Positions 45,801-54,368 are shown, numbered from the stretch's first letter. The stretch is DNA of 64,000 nt from Paenibacillus sacheonensis (GCF_009909195.1 NZ_JAAAMU010000003.1:519630-583629); one strand, 5' to 3'. The notes: a model not told the origin generated them from the sequence alone. Program-made: numbers and translations.

Positions 45801-46810
45801 TATCGAATCCGGGGTCGGGCAATACGAATCCGGTTCCGCCGGTGACGACCGACCCGAAGGACCGGGCAGAGCAAGACATTGACGGCAAAGCAGGCGGCTC
45901 CCTGAGCTTGAAGGGCAGCATCTCGATTCAAGTGCCCGCTGGGGCGTTCGCAGGCACCGGCAAGCTTGCCGTAGTCGTGGTACCGCAAGGCGAGGAGCCG
46001 TCGACCGAAGGCTATCAATCGGCCAGCAGGGTCATCGATCTGACGTACAGCCAGGGATCGACGTTCGGTGCGCCGGTTCAGCTCACGTTCGATTATGATG
46101 CGAAGGCCGTATCGAACAAGGATGCCAAGCCTGCCGTGTATTACTATAACGAGCAGCAGCAGCGTTGGATCTACGTCGGCGGAACGGCGAACGGCGACGG
46201 CACGATCACGGTGTCGGTCAATCATTTTACGAAATACGCCGTATTCGCGTATCAGGGGAAGTCGTTCAACGACTTAGCGTCCCACTGGTCGGCATCCTAC
46301 GCCGAGCGCTTGATCGGCATGGGGAGCATGAAAGGGTACGAGGACGGGAGCTTCCGTCCGCACGATGCCGTTACCCGCGCGCAATTCGCGGTTATTCTCT
46401 CGGGCTCGCTCGACTTAAAGCCGGCCGCGGGAACCGACGGCGCCAAGCCGTTCGCGGATGCGGCCGCGATCCCGGCATGGGCGGCAGCCGGCGTGAAGGC
46501 CGCGCAGGAAGCGGGCTTCATGAAGGGCTCGCCGACGGCGGGAGGCACCAGCTTCAACCCTCAGCAGCCGATGACCCGGGCGGAGCTGGCCGTCGTGCTG
46601 GCGCAGCTGGCGCTGAAGTCCGACGCATCAACGACTGCCTACCAAGACGCGGCGGCGATCCCGGCTTGGGCGGCGGCAGCCGTCACGAAGCTGCAGCAGT
46701 CGAAGCTCATGACAGGTTTCCCGGACCAAACTTTCCGTCCGTCAGCGACCGTGTCGCGCGCAGAAGCGGCCAAGGCCGTGGCCTTGCTGCTTGAAGCGCT
46801 GCATATCTAG
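42824..46810 (+). CDS. SLH-anchored GH27/GH36-like glycoside hydrolase with two CBM domains
   Basis: 1328 residues from the ATG at 42824 (AAGGAGG upstream; two in-frame ATG codons follow immediately). Signal peptide about 1-33. Two CBM35/6-like modules (about 40-165 and 178-302), each with CxxCSG, then a beta-sandwich (about 324-592) and a barrel (about 599-939) with GWNSWG, a nucleophile-type Asp748 in FIKLDFLTHG, and SRRISCDTYG. A ZU5-like region (about 1016-1142) and three SLH domains (about 1146-1326) end the protein. The barrel fits the alpha-galactosidase clan, so it should cut alpha-linked galactose or a related sugar at the cell wall. It is a paralogue of the cytoplasmic enzyme at 56106-58178. 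Confidence 0.86.
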   Translation: MMMTRQLKKATLMVLLAALVFTTGWHSTAKAFAEGAAGPQSYEAEAAGNAMTGNAEAGDCEACSGGKKVGGMYQGSSLQFNDISASEAGTYTLKVYYISGDPRSANVSVNGADKQYVEFPKTADWSTVGSFDVTVELKAGSNTVLIDDNNWYAPDIDRVEVSSGTGDPGDPGTPPAGVAYEAESPDNALAGNAEISTCGGCSGAKKVGNLYNGSSLQFNKVNADKSGSYLVTVSFISGDPRAFYVSVNGGEAQYYDSLKTADWNTVGTIQLPVTLNAGENTLLFSDGSSYSPDIDKIQVALDEGTGGPVDEDEGSIGDPLAKQTFGTIEVTPHTSGLVVGNGQYNVTFHSSTGYLDYAWTNGQTLHGVYGSVKIGDDTLTTKSYGAHAFDTTAIKPLQDEFGTGIELTFMHTEAGKPALKQVYQFYDGQAYFLTRLDATGDQSISTNYIAPIVVNRTGGVDTGHDADNRALSVPFDNDAWIRYKAQSVNRADASYEVTAIYDNASRNGLVIGSVTHDTWKTGIEWKGTGNKINQFAVYGGASSTVTHDTQAHGSISGTTVSSPTIMAGGFADYRTGMEQYGDANARIAPPLPLGPELPQGVPVGWNSWGAFGSDLSYQDVIDTSNYFKEHLGELNNNGAVYINLDSYWDNLTQEQLGQAVAAIKHNGQQAGIYWGPFVYWGNNMSQTVEGTNGQYTYGDIVLKDPSGNPLPTLDGAYALDPTHPGTKQRMDEYLNRFKGLGFTFIKLDFLTHGSLEGVHFDSKVTTGIQAYNEGMSYMNEVLDGSMFISESIAPIFPSQYANSRRISCDTYGAINESEYELNSLTYGWWQNGTIYGYTDPDHMALTRARSLEEARSRVNSAVISGTVFLNSDDVNNETAQQYMQELYTNPRINQLAVKGKAFQAVEGNTGANASDAFVLRDGSDAYLAVFNYNPSQAADKTIDLARAGLTAGQSYTLLDLWSGDSSTLSSGSLALTLQPAGSKLFRLTPVPVVSNPGSGNTNPVPPVTTDPKDRAEQDIDGKAGGSLSLKGSISIQVPAGAFAGTGKLAVVVVPQGEEPSTEGYQSASRVIDLTYSQGSTFGAPVQLTFDYDAKAVSNKDAKPAVYYYNEQQQRWIYVGGTANGDGTITVSVNHFTKYAVFAYQGKSFNDLASHWSASYAERLIGMGSMKGYEDGSFRPHDAVTRAQFAVILSGSLDLKPAAGTDGAKPFADAAAIPAWAAAGVKAAQEAGFMKGSPTAGGTSFNPQQPMTRAELAVVLAQLALKSDASTTAYQDAAAIPAWAAAAVTKLQQSKLMTGFPDQTFRPSATVSRAEAAKAVALLLEALHI

Positions 46811-47018
46811 ACTGAGAAAGGGCGGGGAAGTCTCGAATCAAGCCCTTATTCCCGCTGCCGCGTGAACTCGACTGACCTCAAAAATAAAACAGCAGCAGCC
46901 AAGGACTCATACGGATTGAGAGACTCCTAACGGAAGGGCAATGCGTGTGACAAGCAAAGGTTCTCAAGGGCTTTTGAGGGAATTTGATCTTCATAGTCCA
47001 CATTATCCTAAACAATAC

Positions 47019-47052
47019 AAAACCCTCATTGATCTAGATCAATGAGGGTTTT
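47019..47052. terminator. Bidirectional terminator between convergent genes
   Basis: Perfect 16-bp stem: AAAACCCTCATTGATC and its complement around a TA loop, with T runs on both strands. It serves the plus-strand SLH gene and the minus-strand azoreductase. The rest of 46811-47112 shows no gene. Confidence 0.9.
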
Positions 47053-47112
47053 TGGCTTCGCTATTGGTGGATTGGCTCTTATGCATTCCGGCTTGAGAAC
47101 GTTGCCTACAAT

Positions 47113-47751
47113 TTAGAAACGTTTGGAAACTTCCTTAGCGCGCGCGATTGCTTTTTCTTTAATAGTCGGAGCTTGCGCTTGTGATTTTAGTGCCGTTCCT
47201 TCAACAAAAATCGCCTCAATAGATTGAATTCCGTAGAATTGCAAAACCTTATTCATATAGCTGTATCCCATTTCAAGTGGAGCTAAAGGACCTTCCGAAT
47301 AAACAGAACCACTAGCCTGAATGTGTAAGACTTTCTTGCCGGTCAACAGACCTTCAGGGCCGTTTTCGGTATATTTAAAAGTCTTACCCGGAATCGAAGT
47401 CGCATCCGTGTATGCTTTCAAAATCGGCGGGACCGTGAAATTCCACATCGGTGAAACATATACGTACTTATCGGCAGCCACGAATTGATCGACAATTGCC
47501 TCAAGGCGAGCCACTTTCGACTTCTCGGCATCCGTCAGTTGATCGAAAGACGAACCCGAACGAAGCTTTTCCCAACCTCGTAAAACATCAGCATCAAATT
47601 GCGGAATATTCTCTTTGTACAGATCCAAATGAACAATTTCATCGCCCGGATTTGCCTCGCGGTACGATTCGATAAACGCTTTGCCTACCGCGAGGCTATA
47701 CGATGATTGAGGATCGAGAGGGTGTGCGGTGATATACAATACGGTTGCCAT
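47113..47751 (-). CDS. azoR: FMN-dependent NADH:quinone/azo reductase
   Basis: 212 residues, full-length for the AzoR family. Flavodoxin-like fold: N-terminal VLYITAHPLDPQSSYSLAVG forms the FMN phosphate-binding loop, PMWNFTVPPILKAYTD is the family's conserved FMN/active-site segment and QASGSVYSEGP is the third FMN contact. Reduces quinones and azo compounds with NADH in the cytoplasm. It is divergent from an HxlR regulator with a YodB-like operator in the gap, an arrangement known for quinone-inducible azoreductases of Bacillus. The 133-bp gap carries both promoters. Confidence 0.94.
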   Translation of the reverse strand: MATVLYITAHPLDPQSSYSLAVGKAFIESYREANPGDEIVHLDLYKENIPQFDADVLRGWEKLRSGSSFDQLTDAEKSKVARLEAIVDQFVAADKYVYVSPMWNFTVPPILKAYTDATSIPGKTFKYTENGPEGLLTGKKVLHIQASGSVYSEGPLAPLEMGYSYMNKVLQFYGIQSIEAIFVEGTALKSQAQAPTIKEKAIARAKEVSKRF

Positions 47752-47816
47752 GAGTCAAAACTTCCCTTCTGTAACAGCATATTTATACTCCCGGGGATAA
47801 TCATATTACATATACT

Positions 47817-47831
47817 TACTTATTTTAAGTA
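47817..47831. promoter_or_regulatory. YodB/CatR-like operator TACTTATTTTAAGTA
   Basis: Perfect inverted repeat TACTTA-TTT-TAAGTA fitting the TACT-N7-AGTA box of YodB-type HxlR regulators of Bacillus. It lies in the divergent gap between azoR and the HxlR gene, so both could be repressed from one site. Confidence 0.72.
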
Positions 47832-47884
47832 GGCACAATAATGTGGTATAGTATTAAAAAGGATACTGTCAGGGAGGCTGAGAT

Positions 47885-48244
47885 ATGCGAAAGAACTCTG
47901 ACCAATGTCAATTCGTCGTAGCATTGGATTCGATCGTCGGCAAATGGAAACCGCTTATTCTTTACCATTTGCTTCAAGGCAAACCTTTGCGCTTCAATGA
48001 GCTAAGAAGATTGCTGCCCGATATCACCCAAAGGATGCTTACGCTCCATCTGCGCGAATTGGAAGAGGAAGAGATCGTCAAACGAGTCGTCTATCCGCAA
48101 ATCCCGCCGAAAGTGGAATACTCCATCACGGAATACGGCACGAGCCTGTCTCCGATTTTGGAAACCTTGCATCAATGGGGTGTGGCCCATGTTGAGCGAA
48201 AGCAGCTCAAAAAGGAGAAAAATGAACGAACGGAAACGGACTAG
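47885..48244 (+). CDS. HxlR-family transcriptional regulator (YodB/CatR-like)
   Basis: 119 residues with a GGGAGG site. Winged-helix HxlR domain: GKWKPLILYHLLQGKPLRFNELRRLLPDITQRMLTLHLRELEEEEIVKR. Cys8 in SDQCQFVV sits where redox-sensing HxlR proteins have their conserved N-terminal cysteine (Cys6 of YodB), so sensing of quinones or diamide by that residue is plausible. Likely represses azoR and itself through the operator at 47817-47831. Family is certain; inducer is inferred. Confidence 0.9.
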   Translation: MRKNSDQCQFVVALDSIVGKWKPLILYHLLQGKPLRFNELRRLLPDITQRMLTLHLRELEEEEIVKRVVYPQIPPKVEYSITEYGTSLSPILETLHQWGVAHVERKQLKKEKNERTETD

Positions 48245-48386
48245 CGTTTGACATTACGCTGTTCCGTTTCATTCTGCTCCGAATTACAATGTAACGAAGC
48301 GTTTACGAGGCATGTTTGGCGACGCGTCCTCACAAGCGTAATTGCAAATACGAGGCGCAGCCAAAGCTTTCGGCGCAGTTGCGAAC

Positions 48387-48439
48387 AAACCGCAAAAGGT
48401 CCATTCAGGCATAACTCCTGAATGGACCTTTTGCGGTTT
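48387..48439. repeat. Perfect 23-bp inverted repeat with 7-base loop
   Basis: Arms 48387-48409 and 48417-48439 pair fully (AAACCGCAAAAGGTCC... with its complement) around CATAACT; GTTGC and GCAAC outside can extend the stem. It lies between the HxlR gene and the 3' end of the YesM gene and could terminate both. The length and perfection are more than a usual terminator needs. Confidence 0.85.
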
Positions 48440-48454
48440 CTGCAACATTAGGCC

Positions 48455-48650
48455 GGGGCGTAATGTTGTTTTGAAAAACACCATTGGAACAAGGAGCGAA
48501 GCAAGACGAATGATTCTGGAGAAGCGCCAGCGTTCGCCTTTGTTACCGAATTCCAACCATGTCCAATTGTTCATGGGATCCGGTAACAACAGCGATCGAA
48601 AGAACATTCGTCTGCGCAGCGGAACTGTGGAAAAGAACTTGTTTTTCAAT
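48455..48650. other. Structured non-coding stretch between HxlR and YesM genes
   Basis: No gene with a ribosome site is seen. TTGTTACCG (48540) pairs with CGGTAACAA (48581) with further pairing inside. The surrounding text (GGAGCGAAGCAAGACGAATG, AGAAGCGCCAGCGTTCGCC) is reminiscent of interspersed intergenic elements of Paenibacillus genomes, which is from memory and not checked. It might be a small RNA or repeat element. Confidence 0.35.
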
Positions 48651-48651
48651 C

Positions 48652-50424
48652 TCACAGCACGCCCCGAGCCGGCAGCCGGATTTGGACGCTCGTCCCGATC
48701 CCCAGCCGGCTCGCGATAGACACGCCATAGCCTTCGCCGAACGCGAGCTTGATCCGCTGATCGACGTTCGAGATGCCGTAGCCGATCTCGCCCTTGGCCT
48801 GCAGCTTCTCCAGCGTCTCGCGCGTCATGCCCATGCCGTCGTCGACGATGGCCACGATGATGTCGTCGCCGTCCCGGAAAGCCCGGATGATGATGGTGAT
48901 GCCGCAGTCGTCGTCCCAGATCGCGTGGTTGATGCAGTTCTCCACGAACGGCTGCAGCGCGAGCTTGACCGTATGATGCACGAGCACCGCTTCGTCGACT
49001 TGGAAATACACGTGCAGCAGGCCTTCATAGCGGATTTGCTGGATCGACAGGTAATATTTCGTCAGGTTGAGCTCCTCGTTGAGCGAGATCATGTTCTTCC
49101 CTTTATTGAGGGATATCCGATAAAATTTCGCCAGATGCGAGACCATATCCTGAATTTTCGGGTCCTTATGCTGCATGGCCAGCGCCGAGATCGAGGCGAG
49201 GGTATTGTACAGGAAATGGGGATTGATCTGCGCCTGAAGAATGTCCATCTCCGCTTCCTGCTTGGAAATTTCCTTCTTGTATACCTCGTTGATCAGATTC
49301 TTGAGCCGGCCGGCCATCTTATGAAGCGCGAACGACACTTGGCCGATCTCGTCATGTCCCATCGGCATGGTCTCCAGCTCGAAGTCCTCCCGTTCCATGC
49401 GGCGGATGCTCTTGAGCAGCGATTCGAACTGTTTCGTCGACAAGCGGGCGACCAGATAAATCAGAATGACGCTGAACAGGATGCAGATGGAGGCCATGAC
49501 CAGAATCCGGTTGGAGGAGGCGATCGCCGGCGCCATGAAGCCGCTGTAAGGCACGATGGAAACGGTCTTCCAGCCGTTCGAGCTGGTATCGTACACGACG
49601 AGCACCTTCTCGCCTTTGTAGGTGCTCTCGAATCGGCCGTTCGCGCCGGACTTGAACTGCCCCGGCAGGAGCCGGCCCAAATCGGTATTCAGCAGGCTTT
49701 TGTCCTTGCTGGAGATAATGATGCCGTTCTCGTTCACGATGAAAATATCTTTGTTGCTGTCCTCCTTGCCCATCAGCGCGTAAAGATCGGTTTCCTTCAC
49801 GTCGATCGTCAGGACGCCGTACGGAAAGTTCAGGCTGTTGTAGTTCAAATAACGGACGAGCGTGAACATCGGCTGCGGCTCGGTCAGCAGCGAGGCGTCC
49901 TGGGTGCCGGGCGTAATCGTGAAGATCACGTTGCCGTACGTATGCTGGACTTTGGTAAACCACGGCTGCTGGCGAATGGAATCGTCCAGCTTCTTGATGA
50001 ACAGATTATCGAGCGGCATCTTCGGATTCGTCGAGTAGATCGCGATGCTGCTGACCTCCGGGTTGGTAGTGAGGACATTGTTCATCACGTTGTCGATATA
50101 CCGGTAAGCGTCGAGATAATCCGAGTCGCCGTTGTACGCCTTGCTCAAATATTCTTGCAGGGTCGCATCCAGATAGAGCGACGCCGAGATTTTCGAATAG
50201 TTGTTCAGCTTGCTCTGCAGGTTGCTCGTGATTTGGGACGTGGCCAGCGTCATGCCGGAATAGGTCTGGTTAATGAGCTGCTCCTTGACCGACTGATACG
50301 AATAAGAGACGAAGAACAGCAGCGGGAGAATCGAGACGAGCAGGAACAGACTGAACAATTTGCCCCTCATGCTGAGGTTGAGAAACGGTGCGGTAAGATG
50401 GATGAACCATGAGCGCAGCATCAT
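48652..50424 (-). CDS. YesM-type sensor histidine kinase
   Basis: 590 residues. Membrane segments near 20-42 (LFSLFLLVSILPLLFFVSYS) and 300-325 (NRILVMASICILFSVILIYLV) enclose a Cache-like extracytoplasmic sensor, followed by a HAMP-like linker. The kinase domain holds QINPHFLYN with His403 as phospho-acceptor, ENCINHAI as the N box, DDGMGM and GYGISNVDQRI as the G boxes. Partner of the regulator gene 17 bp upstream on the same strand. AAAGGAA precedes the ATG at 50424. The two-component pair is divergent from the third importer module and should control it in response to an extracellular sugar. Confidence 0.93.
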   Translation of the reverse strand: MMLRSWFIHLTAPFLNLSMRGKLFSLFLLVSILPLLFFVSYSYQSVKEQLINQTYSGMTLATSQITSNLQSKLNNYSKISASLYLDATLQEYLSKAYNGDSDYLDAYRYIDNVMNNVLTTNPEVSSIAIYSTNPKMPLDNLFIKKLDDSIRQQPWFTKVQHTYGNVIFTITPGTQDASLLTEPQPMFTLVRYLNYNSLNFPYGVLTIDVKETDLYALMGKEDSNKDIFIVNENGIIISSKDKSLLNTDLGRLLPGQFKSGANGRFESTYKGEKVLVVYDTSSNGWKTVSIVPYSGFMAPAIASSNRILVMASICILFSVILIYLVARLSTKQFESLLKSIRRMEREDFELETMPMGHDEIGQVSFALHKMAGRLKNLINEVYKKEISKQEAEMDILQAQINPHFLYNTLASISALAMQHKDPKIQDMVSHLAKFYRISLNKGKNMISLNEELNLTKYYLSIQQIRYEGLLHVYFQVDEAVLVHHTVKLALQPFVENCINHAIWDDDCGITIIIRAFRDGDDIIVAIVDDGMGMTRETLEKLQAKGEIGYGISNVDQRIKLAFGEGYGVSIASRLGIGTSVQIRLPARGVL

Positions 50425-50441
50425 GCGGCAGTTCCTTTCGC

Positions 50442-52118
50442 CTACAAGTATTTCTTGCGGTATTCGTTGGGCGTGACCCCTTTATGCTTCTGGAAAAGCG
50501 AGCAGAAGTAGGACACGTTCTCGTAGCCGGCCGCCCGCGCGACCTCGTGGATTTTGAGCGATCGGTCCTTCAGCAGCTCCGATGCCTGCCCGATCCGCAC
50601 CTTCGTCAAATATTCCAAGATCGTCTCGCCGGTCTTCTGCTTGAACAAGGTGCGGATGTAGTTCGGCGTCAGATAGACGCGTTCCGCCAGATCGTCGACC
50701 GTCAGCGCCTCGCCGTACCGTTCGTGAATCAGCGCGGTGATCTGATGGACGACGTTCAGATTCCTGTCCTGATCTTTCTCGCGAATGACGGCCATGATGC
50801 CGCCGGTCCAGGAAAGGAGGTAGGCATGCAGCTGCCCGACCGACTCCGGCTCGGTGATCGTCTTCCAATCGATCGCGAGCGGGCTGGCGCCGCCCGAGGC
50901 GCGGTTCTCGAGCAGCGGCGCATAGCGGCGCTCGATTTCGGAGATGACCTGCATGGTGCCGGCGATGATGGCGTCCCTGCTCGTGCGGTTCATGGCGAAA
51001 TGCCGGAAGTAAGCGCCCAGCACCGCTTCCGCTTCGGCGGAACGGAGATGCGAGACGGCATGGTTCAGCTGCTCGGCGACGTCCATGGCGTGAAGAGCCG
51101 AGCCGGGCGCGGCAGGCGCATGGGCGGCATAGCGGATAACGCGTCCCGCTCCGCTGTAGAACTTGTCGCCGTTCGCTTCCCTGGCTTCGCCGAAGCGATC
51201 GGGAAGCTCCTCCAGATACCGCCCGAGACGCGAGATGCCGACGGACAGCACGACGCCGAAGCGATTGCCGGTCTCCTCGACGATCTCTTCCATTAACGCC
51301 TCCAACCCTTCGTCCTCCGCGTCGTCGTAGAGATAAGAGAGGGTGCAGAAGCGCTGTTCGTCCAACGGCCAGACGTAGGCCGGCGCCTGCATTCCGGCAA
51401 GCTTGCCCGCGGTCAGCGAGAGGATCGCTTCCCGATGTCTGCCGGCCGGCGCCGCATGCGCGGCCGCTCCCGTCCCGCCCCCCGGTAAGGACCCTCCGAC
51501 CGTTCCGTTCAATCCCGCCGATCCCGCCGTCCCGGCCGATGCCTCCCATACGGCCGGATCGAGCGCATCCAAGCTGCAGACCCCGACCCGGTATCGGCCG
51601 ATCGTCGGCAGCGGATGGGGAAGCATGCCGATGCGCCGGACCCATTCCCGGCGCATCTCTTCGTCCTGCTCGGCGGCGAGGGAACGGACGAGCTTCTCCT
51701 TCGTCGCTTCCGACGATTCGGACAGCTGCTTATCCTCCTGGCATTTGAGAATGACCCGCTGCATGAGCTGGGCCAGCTCGGCGGCATCGACCGGCTTGAG
51801 CAGATAACCCATCGCCTCGATGGTCAGCGCGGCTTTGATATATTGAAATTCGTCGTGTCCGCTCAGGAAGACGATTTTGACGTTCTTGTCGAGCTGCTTC
51901 GCTTTCGAAGCGAATTCCAGGCCGTTCATGATCGGCATGCGGACGTCGGTCAGAATGATGTCGGGCTTGCATGCCTCCATGACTTTAAGCGCGTCCCGTC
52001 CGTTCTTGGCCGTGCCCGCCACGACGATGCCCATGTCTTCCCAGCGTATATAATGCGCGATCGCGTTCAGCTCCAGTTTCTCGTCGTCCACAAGCAGAAT
52101 TTTGTACAAGCGAAGCAC
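50442..52118 (-). CDS. YesN-type response regulator (REC plus AraC DNA-binding domain)
   Basis: 558 residues from GTG at 52118; a TTG at 52109 with GGGAG at better spacing is an alternative start. Receiver domain: acidic pair DDE near residues 11-13, phospho-acceptor Asp58 in DIILTDVRMPIMNG, then VFLSGHDEF and LLKPVD. A middle region of about 300 residues includes a Gly/Ala-rich stretch (about 205-235). The C-terminal AraC domain (about 450-556) has LTVDDLAERVYLTPNYIRTLFKQKTGETILEYLTK and VARAAGYENVSYFCSLFQKHKGVTPNEYRKKY. Phosphorylated by the downstream YesM-type kinase; expected to activate the divergent importer operon. Confidence 0.93.
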   Translation of the reverse strand: MLRLYKILLVDDEKLELNAIAHYIRWEDMGIVVAGTAKNGRDALKVMEACKPDIILTDVRMPIMNGLEFASKAKQLDKNVKIVFLSGHDEFQYIKAALTIEAMGYLLKPVDAAELAQLMQRVILKCQEDKQLSESSEATKEKLVRSLAAEQDEEMRREWVRRIGMLPHPLPTIGRYRVGVCSLDALDPAVWEASAGTAGSAGLNGTVGGSLPGGGTGAAAHAAPAGRHREAILSLTAGKLAGMQAPAYVWPLDEQRFCTLSYLYDDAEDEGLEALMEEIVEETGNRFGVVLSVGISRLGRYLEELPDRFGEAREANGDKFYSGAGRVIRYAAHAPAAPGSALHAMDVAEQLNHAVSHLRSAEAEAVLGAYFRHFAMNRTSRDAIIAGTMQVISEIERRYAPLLENRASGGASPLAIDWKTITEPESVGQLHAYLLSWTGGIMAVIREKDQDRNLNVVHQITALIHERYGEALTVDDLAERVYLTPNYIRTLFKQKTGETILEYLTKVRIGQASELLKDRSLKIHEVARAAGYENVSYFCSLFQKHKGVTPNEYRKKYL

Positions 52119-52167
52119 GCTCCCATCGTAAAATACATACCGGATTCGGTTGTTTCATTGTAAGATT

Positions 52168-52181
52168 TGTAACGGTTTTCA
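52168..52181 (+). promoter_or_regulatory. cre-like site TGTAACGGTTTTCA
   Basis: Matches the CcpA cre consensus except for the central C, which is G here. It lies between the divergent YesN and permease genes, where CcpA repression of sugar uptake would make sense. It also has TTGT/ACAA ends. Confidence 0.35.
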
Positions 52182-52322
52182 ACAATATCTCCCGCGGAGA
52201 TGTGTAGGTTTGCGTCGCGTTTCCGTGAATCGGGTTATGGATGCGCTTCAATCGGCCCACTTATAATGGGGATACGAAATCGAACGCGACATAGGAGCGG
52301 CCGTCATTTGAGGAGGAAAGGC

Positions 52323-53297
52323 ATGGAAGCGTACCTAGACAAACAACAGCCTCCCGCAATCGGGGGCAAAGCCAAAGCGCGCAAATGGCGAAAGATGAAG
52401 CAGCAAAAATACTTGTATCTGATGATTTTGCCCGCGCTGATCTGCACGATCATCTTCTCATACGGGCCGATGTTCGGCTTGTATATGTCCTTTATCAACT
52501 ATTCTCCCGGCGGAGGCTCGTTCTTCCACCAGTTCTTTCACAGCAAATTCGTCGGACTCGAATGGTTCGACTACTTCTTCACGAACGGCGATTTCTACAG
52601 GGTCATGCGCAACACGCTCGCCCAGAGCTTGCTGTCGCTGCTGATCGGTTTCCCGGCTCCGATCATTCTCGCGATCATGATCAACGAGGTCGGCCGCGGC
52701 ATGTTCAAGCGCATCGTCCAAACGGTTTCGTACCTGCCGCATTTCGTCTCCTGGGTAATCGCGGCGAACATCATCGTCACCGTGCTGTCGTCCGGCGGCG
52801 TGATCAATGAAATCCTGCAGTCGCTGCACTTCATCGACAAGCCGATCACCTTCCTGCAGAACGGCCATATGTTCTGGTGGATCATCGCCTTCTCGAACAC
52901 GTGGAAAGACATGGGCTTCAACGCCATTATCTATTTGGCGGCCATCGCGGGCATCAATCCGGAGCTGTACGAAGCGGCCCGGGTGGACGGCGCGAACCGC
53001 TGGCGGCAGATGTGGAACGTGACGCTGCCTTCGCTCAAGCCGACGATCGTCATTCTATCGATTCTTGCCGTCGGCAACGTGCTGAACGCGGGCTTCGACC
53101 AGCAGTACCTGCTGCAGAACACGACCGTGCTTGAATACTCGGATGTCATCGACACTTATACGTACCGGTACGGCTTGCAGAACGGCATGTTCTCGTACGG
53201 CGCGGCCGTCGGATTGTTCAAATCGGTGGTTGCCTTCGTCCTGGTCGTTCTCGTGAACGCTTGGTCCAAGAAGGTCAACCAGCAATCCCTGTATTAA
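52323..53297 (+). CDS. CUT1 sugar ABC transporter permease, LplB type
   Basis: 324 residues from the ATG at 52323 behind GAGGAGGAAAGG. Cytoplasmic basic start (KAKARKWRKMKQQKYLYL) precedes six likely membrane segments. Coupling loop EAARVDGANRWRQM. The family feature FSYGPMFGLYMSFINYSPGGG is present. First gene of the third importer module, divergent from YesN. More distant from the two other LplB-type permeases of this window than they are from each other, so it probably has a different ligand. Confidence 0.93.
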   Translation: MEAYLDKQQPPAIGGKAKARKWRKMKQQKYLYLMILPALICTIIFSYGPMFGLYMSFINYSPGGGSFFHQFFHSKFVGLEWFDYFFTNGDFYRVMRNTLAQSLLSLLIGFPAPIILAIMINEVGRGMFKRIVQTVSYLPHFVSWVIAANIIVTVLSSGGVINEILQSLHFIDKPITFLQNGHMFWWIIAFSNTWKDMGFNAIIYLAAIAGINPELYEAARVDGANRWRQMWNVTLPSLKPTIVILSILAVGNVLNAGFDQQYLLQNTTVLEYSDVIDTYTYRYGLQNGMFSYGAAVGLFKSVVAFVLVVLVNAWSKKVNQQSLY

Positions 53298-53321
53298 TTC
53301 ACCGGAAAGGAGGACGAAGAC

Positions 53322-54215
53322 TTGACAGCATCCAAGAGCTACAGCGATCGCATCTATCTGACATGCGTATACGTATTTCTGACTTTCGTGTTCGCGATCA
53401 CGTTTTATCCCTTCTGGAATATTCTCGTGCTGTCCTTGAACAGCGCGGACGATTCGGTCAGGGGCGGCATCTACTTATGGCCCCGCGCCATCAACTTCGA
53501 CAGCTACAAGCAAATCTTGCAGGACGCGGAAATCCTGAACGGGCTCAAAGTGACCGTGCTGCGAACATTGATCGGCACGCCGCTCGCGCTGGCCGTCATC
53601 AGCCTGCTGGCCTTCGCGCTCAGCAAACGGGACCTGGTATACGGAAGAACCATCACGCTGTTCTTCATCTTCACGATGTATTTCGGCGGCGGCTTGATTC
53701 CGTACTACATGATTCTGAAGAACGTGCATCTCATCGACTCCTTCATGGTGTACATCTTCCCGAATCTGATGAACGTGTTCTTCGTGATCATCGTGAGGAC
53801 GTTCATGCAGGAGCTGCCGCTCGAAGTGGAAGAGTCGGCCAAGATGGACGGCGCGAACGACGTACAGATCTACTGGCGGATCATCCTCCCGATCTGCGTG
53901 CCCGTACTGGTCACGATCGGCTTGTTCTCGGCCATCAACCATTGGAATTCCTGGTTCGACTCCTACGTGTTCACGTACAAACCGAACCTGAAGACGCTGC
54001 AAGCCGTGCTCGTGAAGATTCTCAATCAATACCAAACGGAATCTTTCACGTCAAGCGCCAACCAGATGGCAGATTCCGCCAAACGCAATGCCGTCTCGTC
54101 GGATACGATCCGGATGGCCGCGACGATGGTGGCGACGCTGCCGATCATCATGGTCTATCCGTTCCTGCAGCGGTACTTCGTGAAGGGCATGACGCTCGGC
54201 GCGGTCAAGAGCTAA
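53322..54215 (+). CDS. CUT1 sugar ABC transporter permease, LplC/YtcP type
   Basis: 297 residues; TTG start with AAAGGAGG eight bases upstream. Membrane segments start at about 12-35 (VYVFLTFVFAITFYPFWNILVLSL). Coupling loop ESAKMDGANDVQIY. C-terminus PFLQRYFVKGMTLGAVKS is typical. It pairs with the previous permease, 24 bp upstream. The following binding protein is separated by about 150 bp that holds an AAGGAGGTGA sequence without an associated start codon and possible promoter elements for the binding-protein gene. Confidence 0.92.
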   Translation: MTASKSYSDRIYLTCVYVFLTFVFAITFYPFWNILVLSLNSADDSVRGGIYLWPRAINFDSYKQILQDAEILNGLKVTVLRTLIGTPLALAVISLLAFALSKRDLVYGRTITLFFIFTMYFGGGLIPYYMILKNVHLIDSFMVYIFPNLMNVFFVIIVRTFMQELPLEVEESAKMDGANDVQIYWRIILPICVPVLVTIGLFSAINHWNSWFDSYVFTYKPNLKTLQAVLVKILNQYQTESFTSSANQMADSAKRNAVSSDTIRMAATMVATLPIIMVYPFLQRYFVKGMTLGAVKS

Positions 54216-54368
54216 GAGGGTGGATATAGGCCGGCTTCCCCGGAGGCCCTGAAACATTTCCAGCATTCGAACATTAAAGGAGGTGAGCGTTCCCCGCTCC
54301 AACGGAGCCGTCTTGCACGCCGGAATTTAAGTATGGTAGTATACAATTCTCACAGGGGGTTTTCTCAC

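Noticed and set aside
48284..48655. 123-codon minus-strand frame over the 23-bp inverted repeat
   Set aside because: It runs through a perfect hairpin, has no ribosome site and no recognisable domain.
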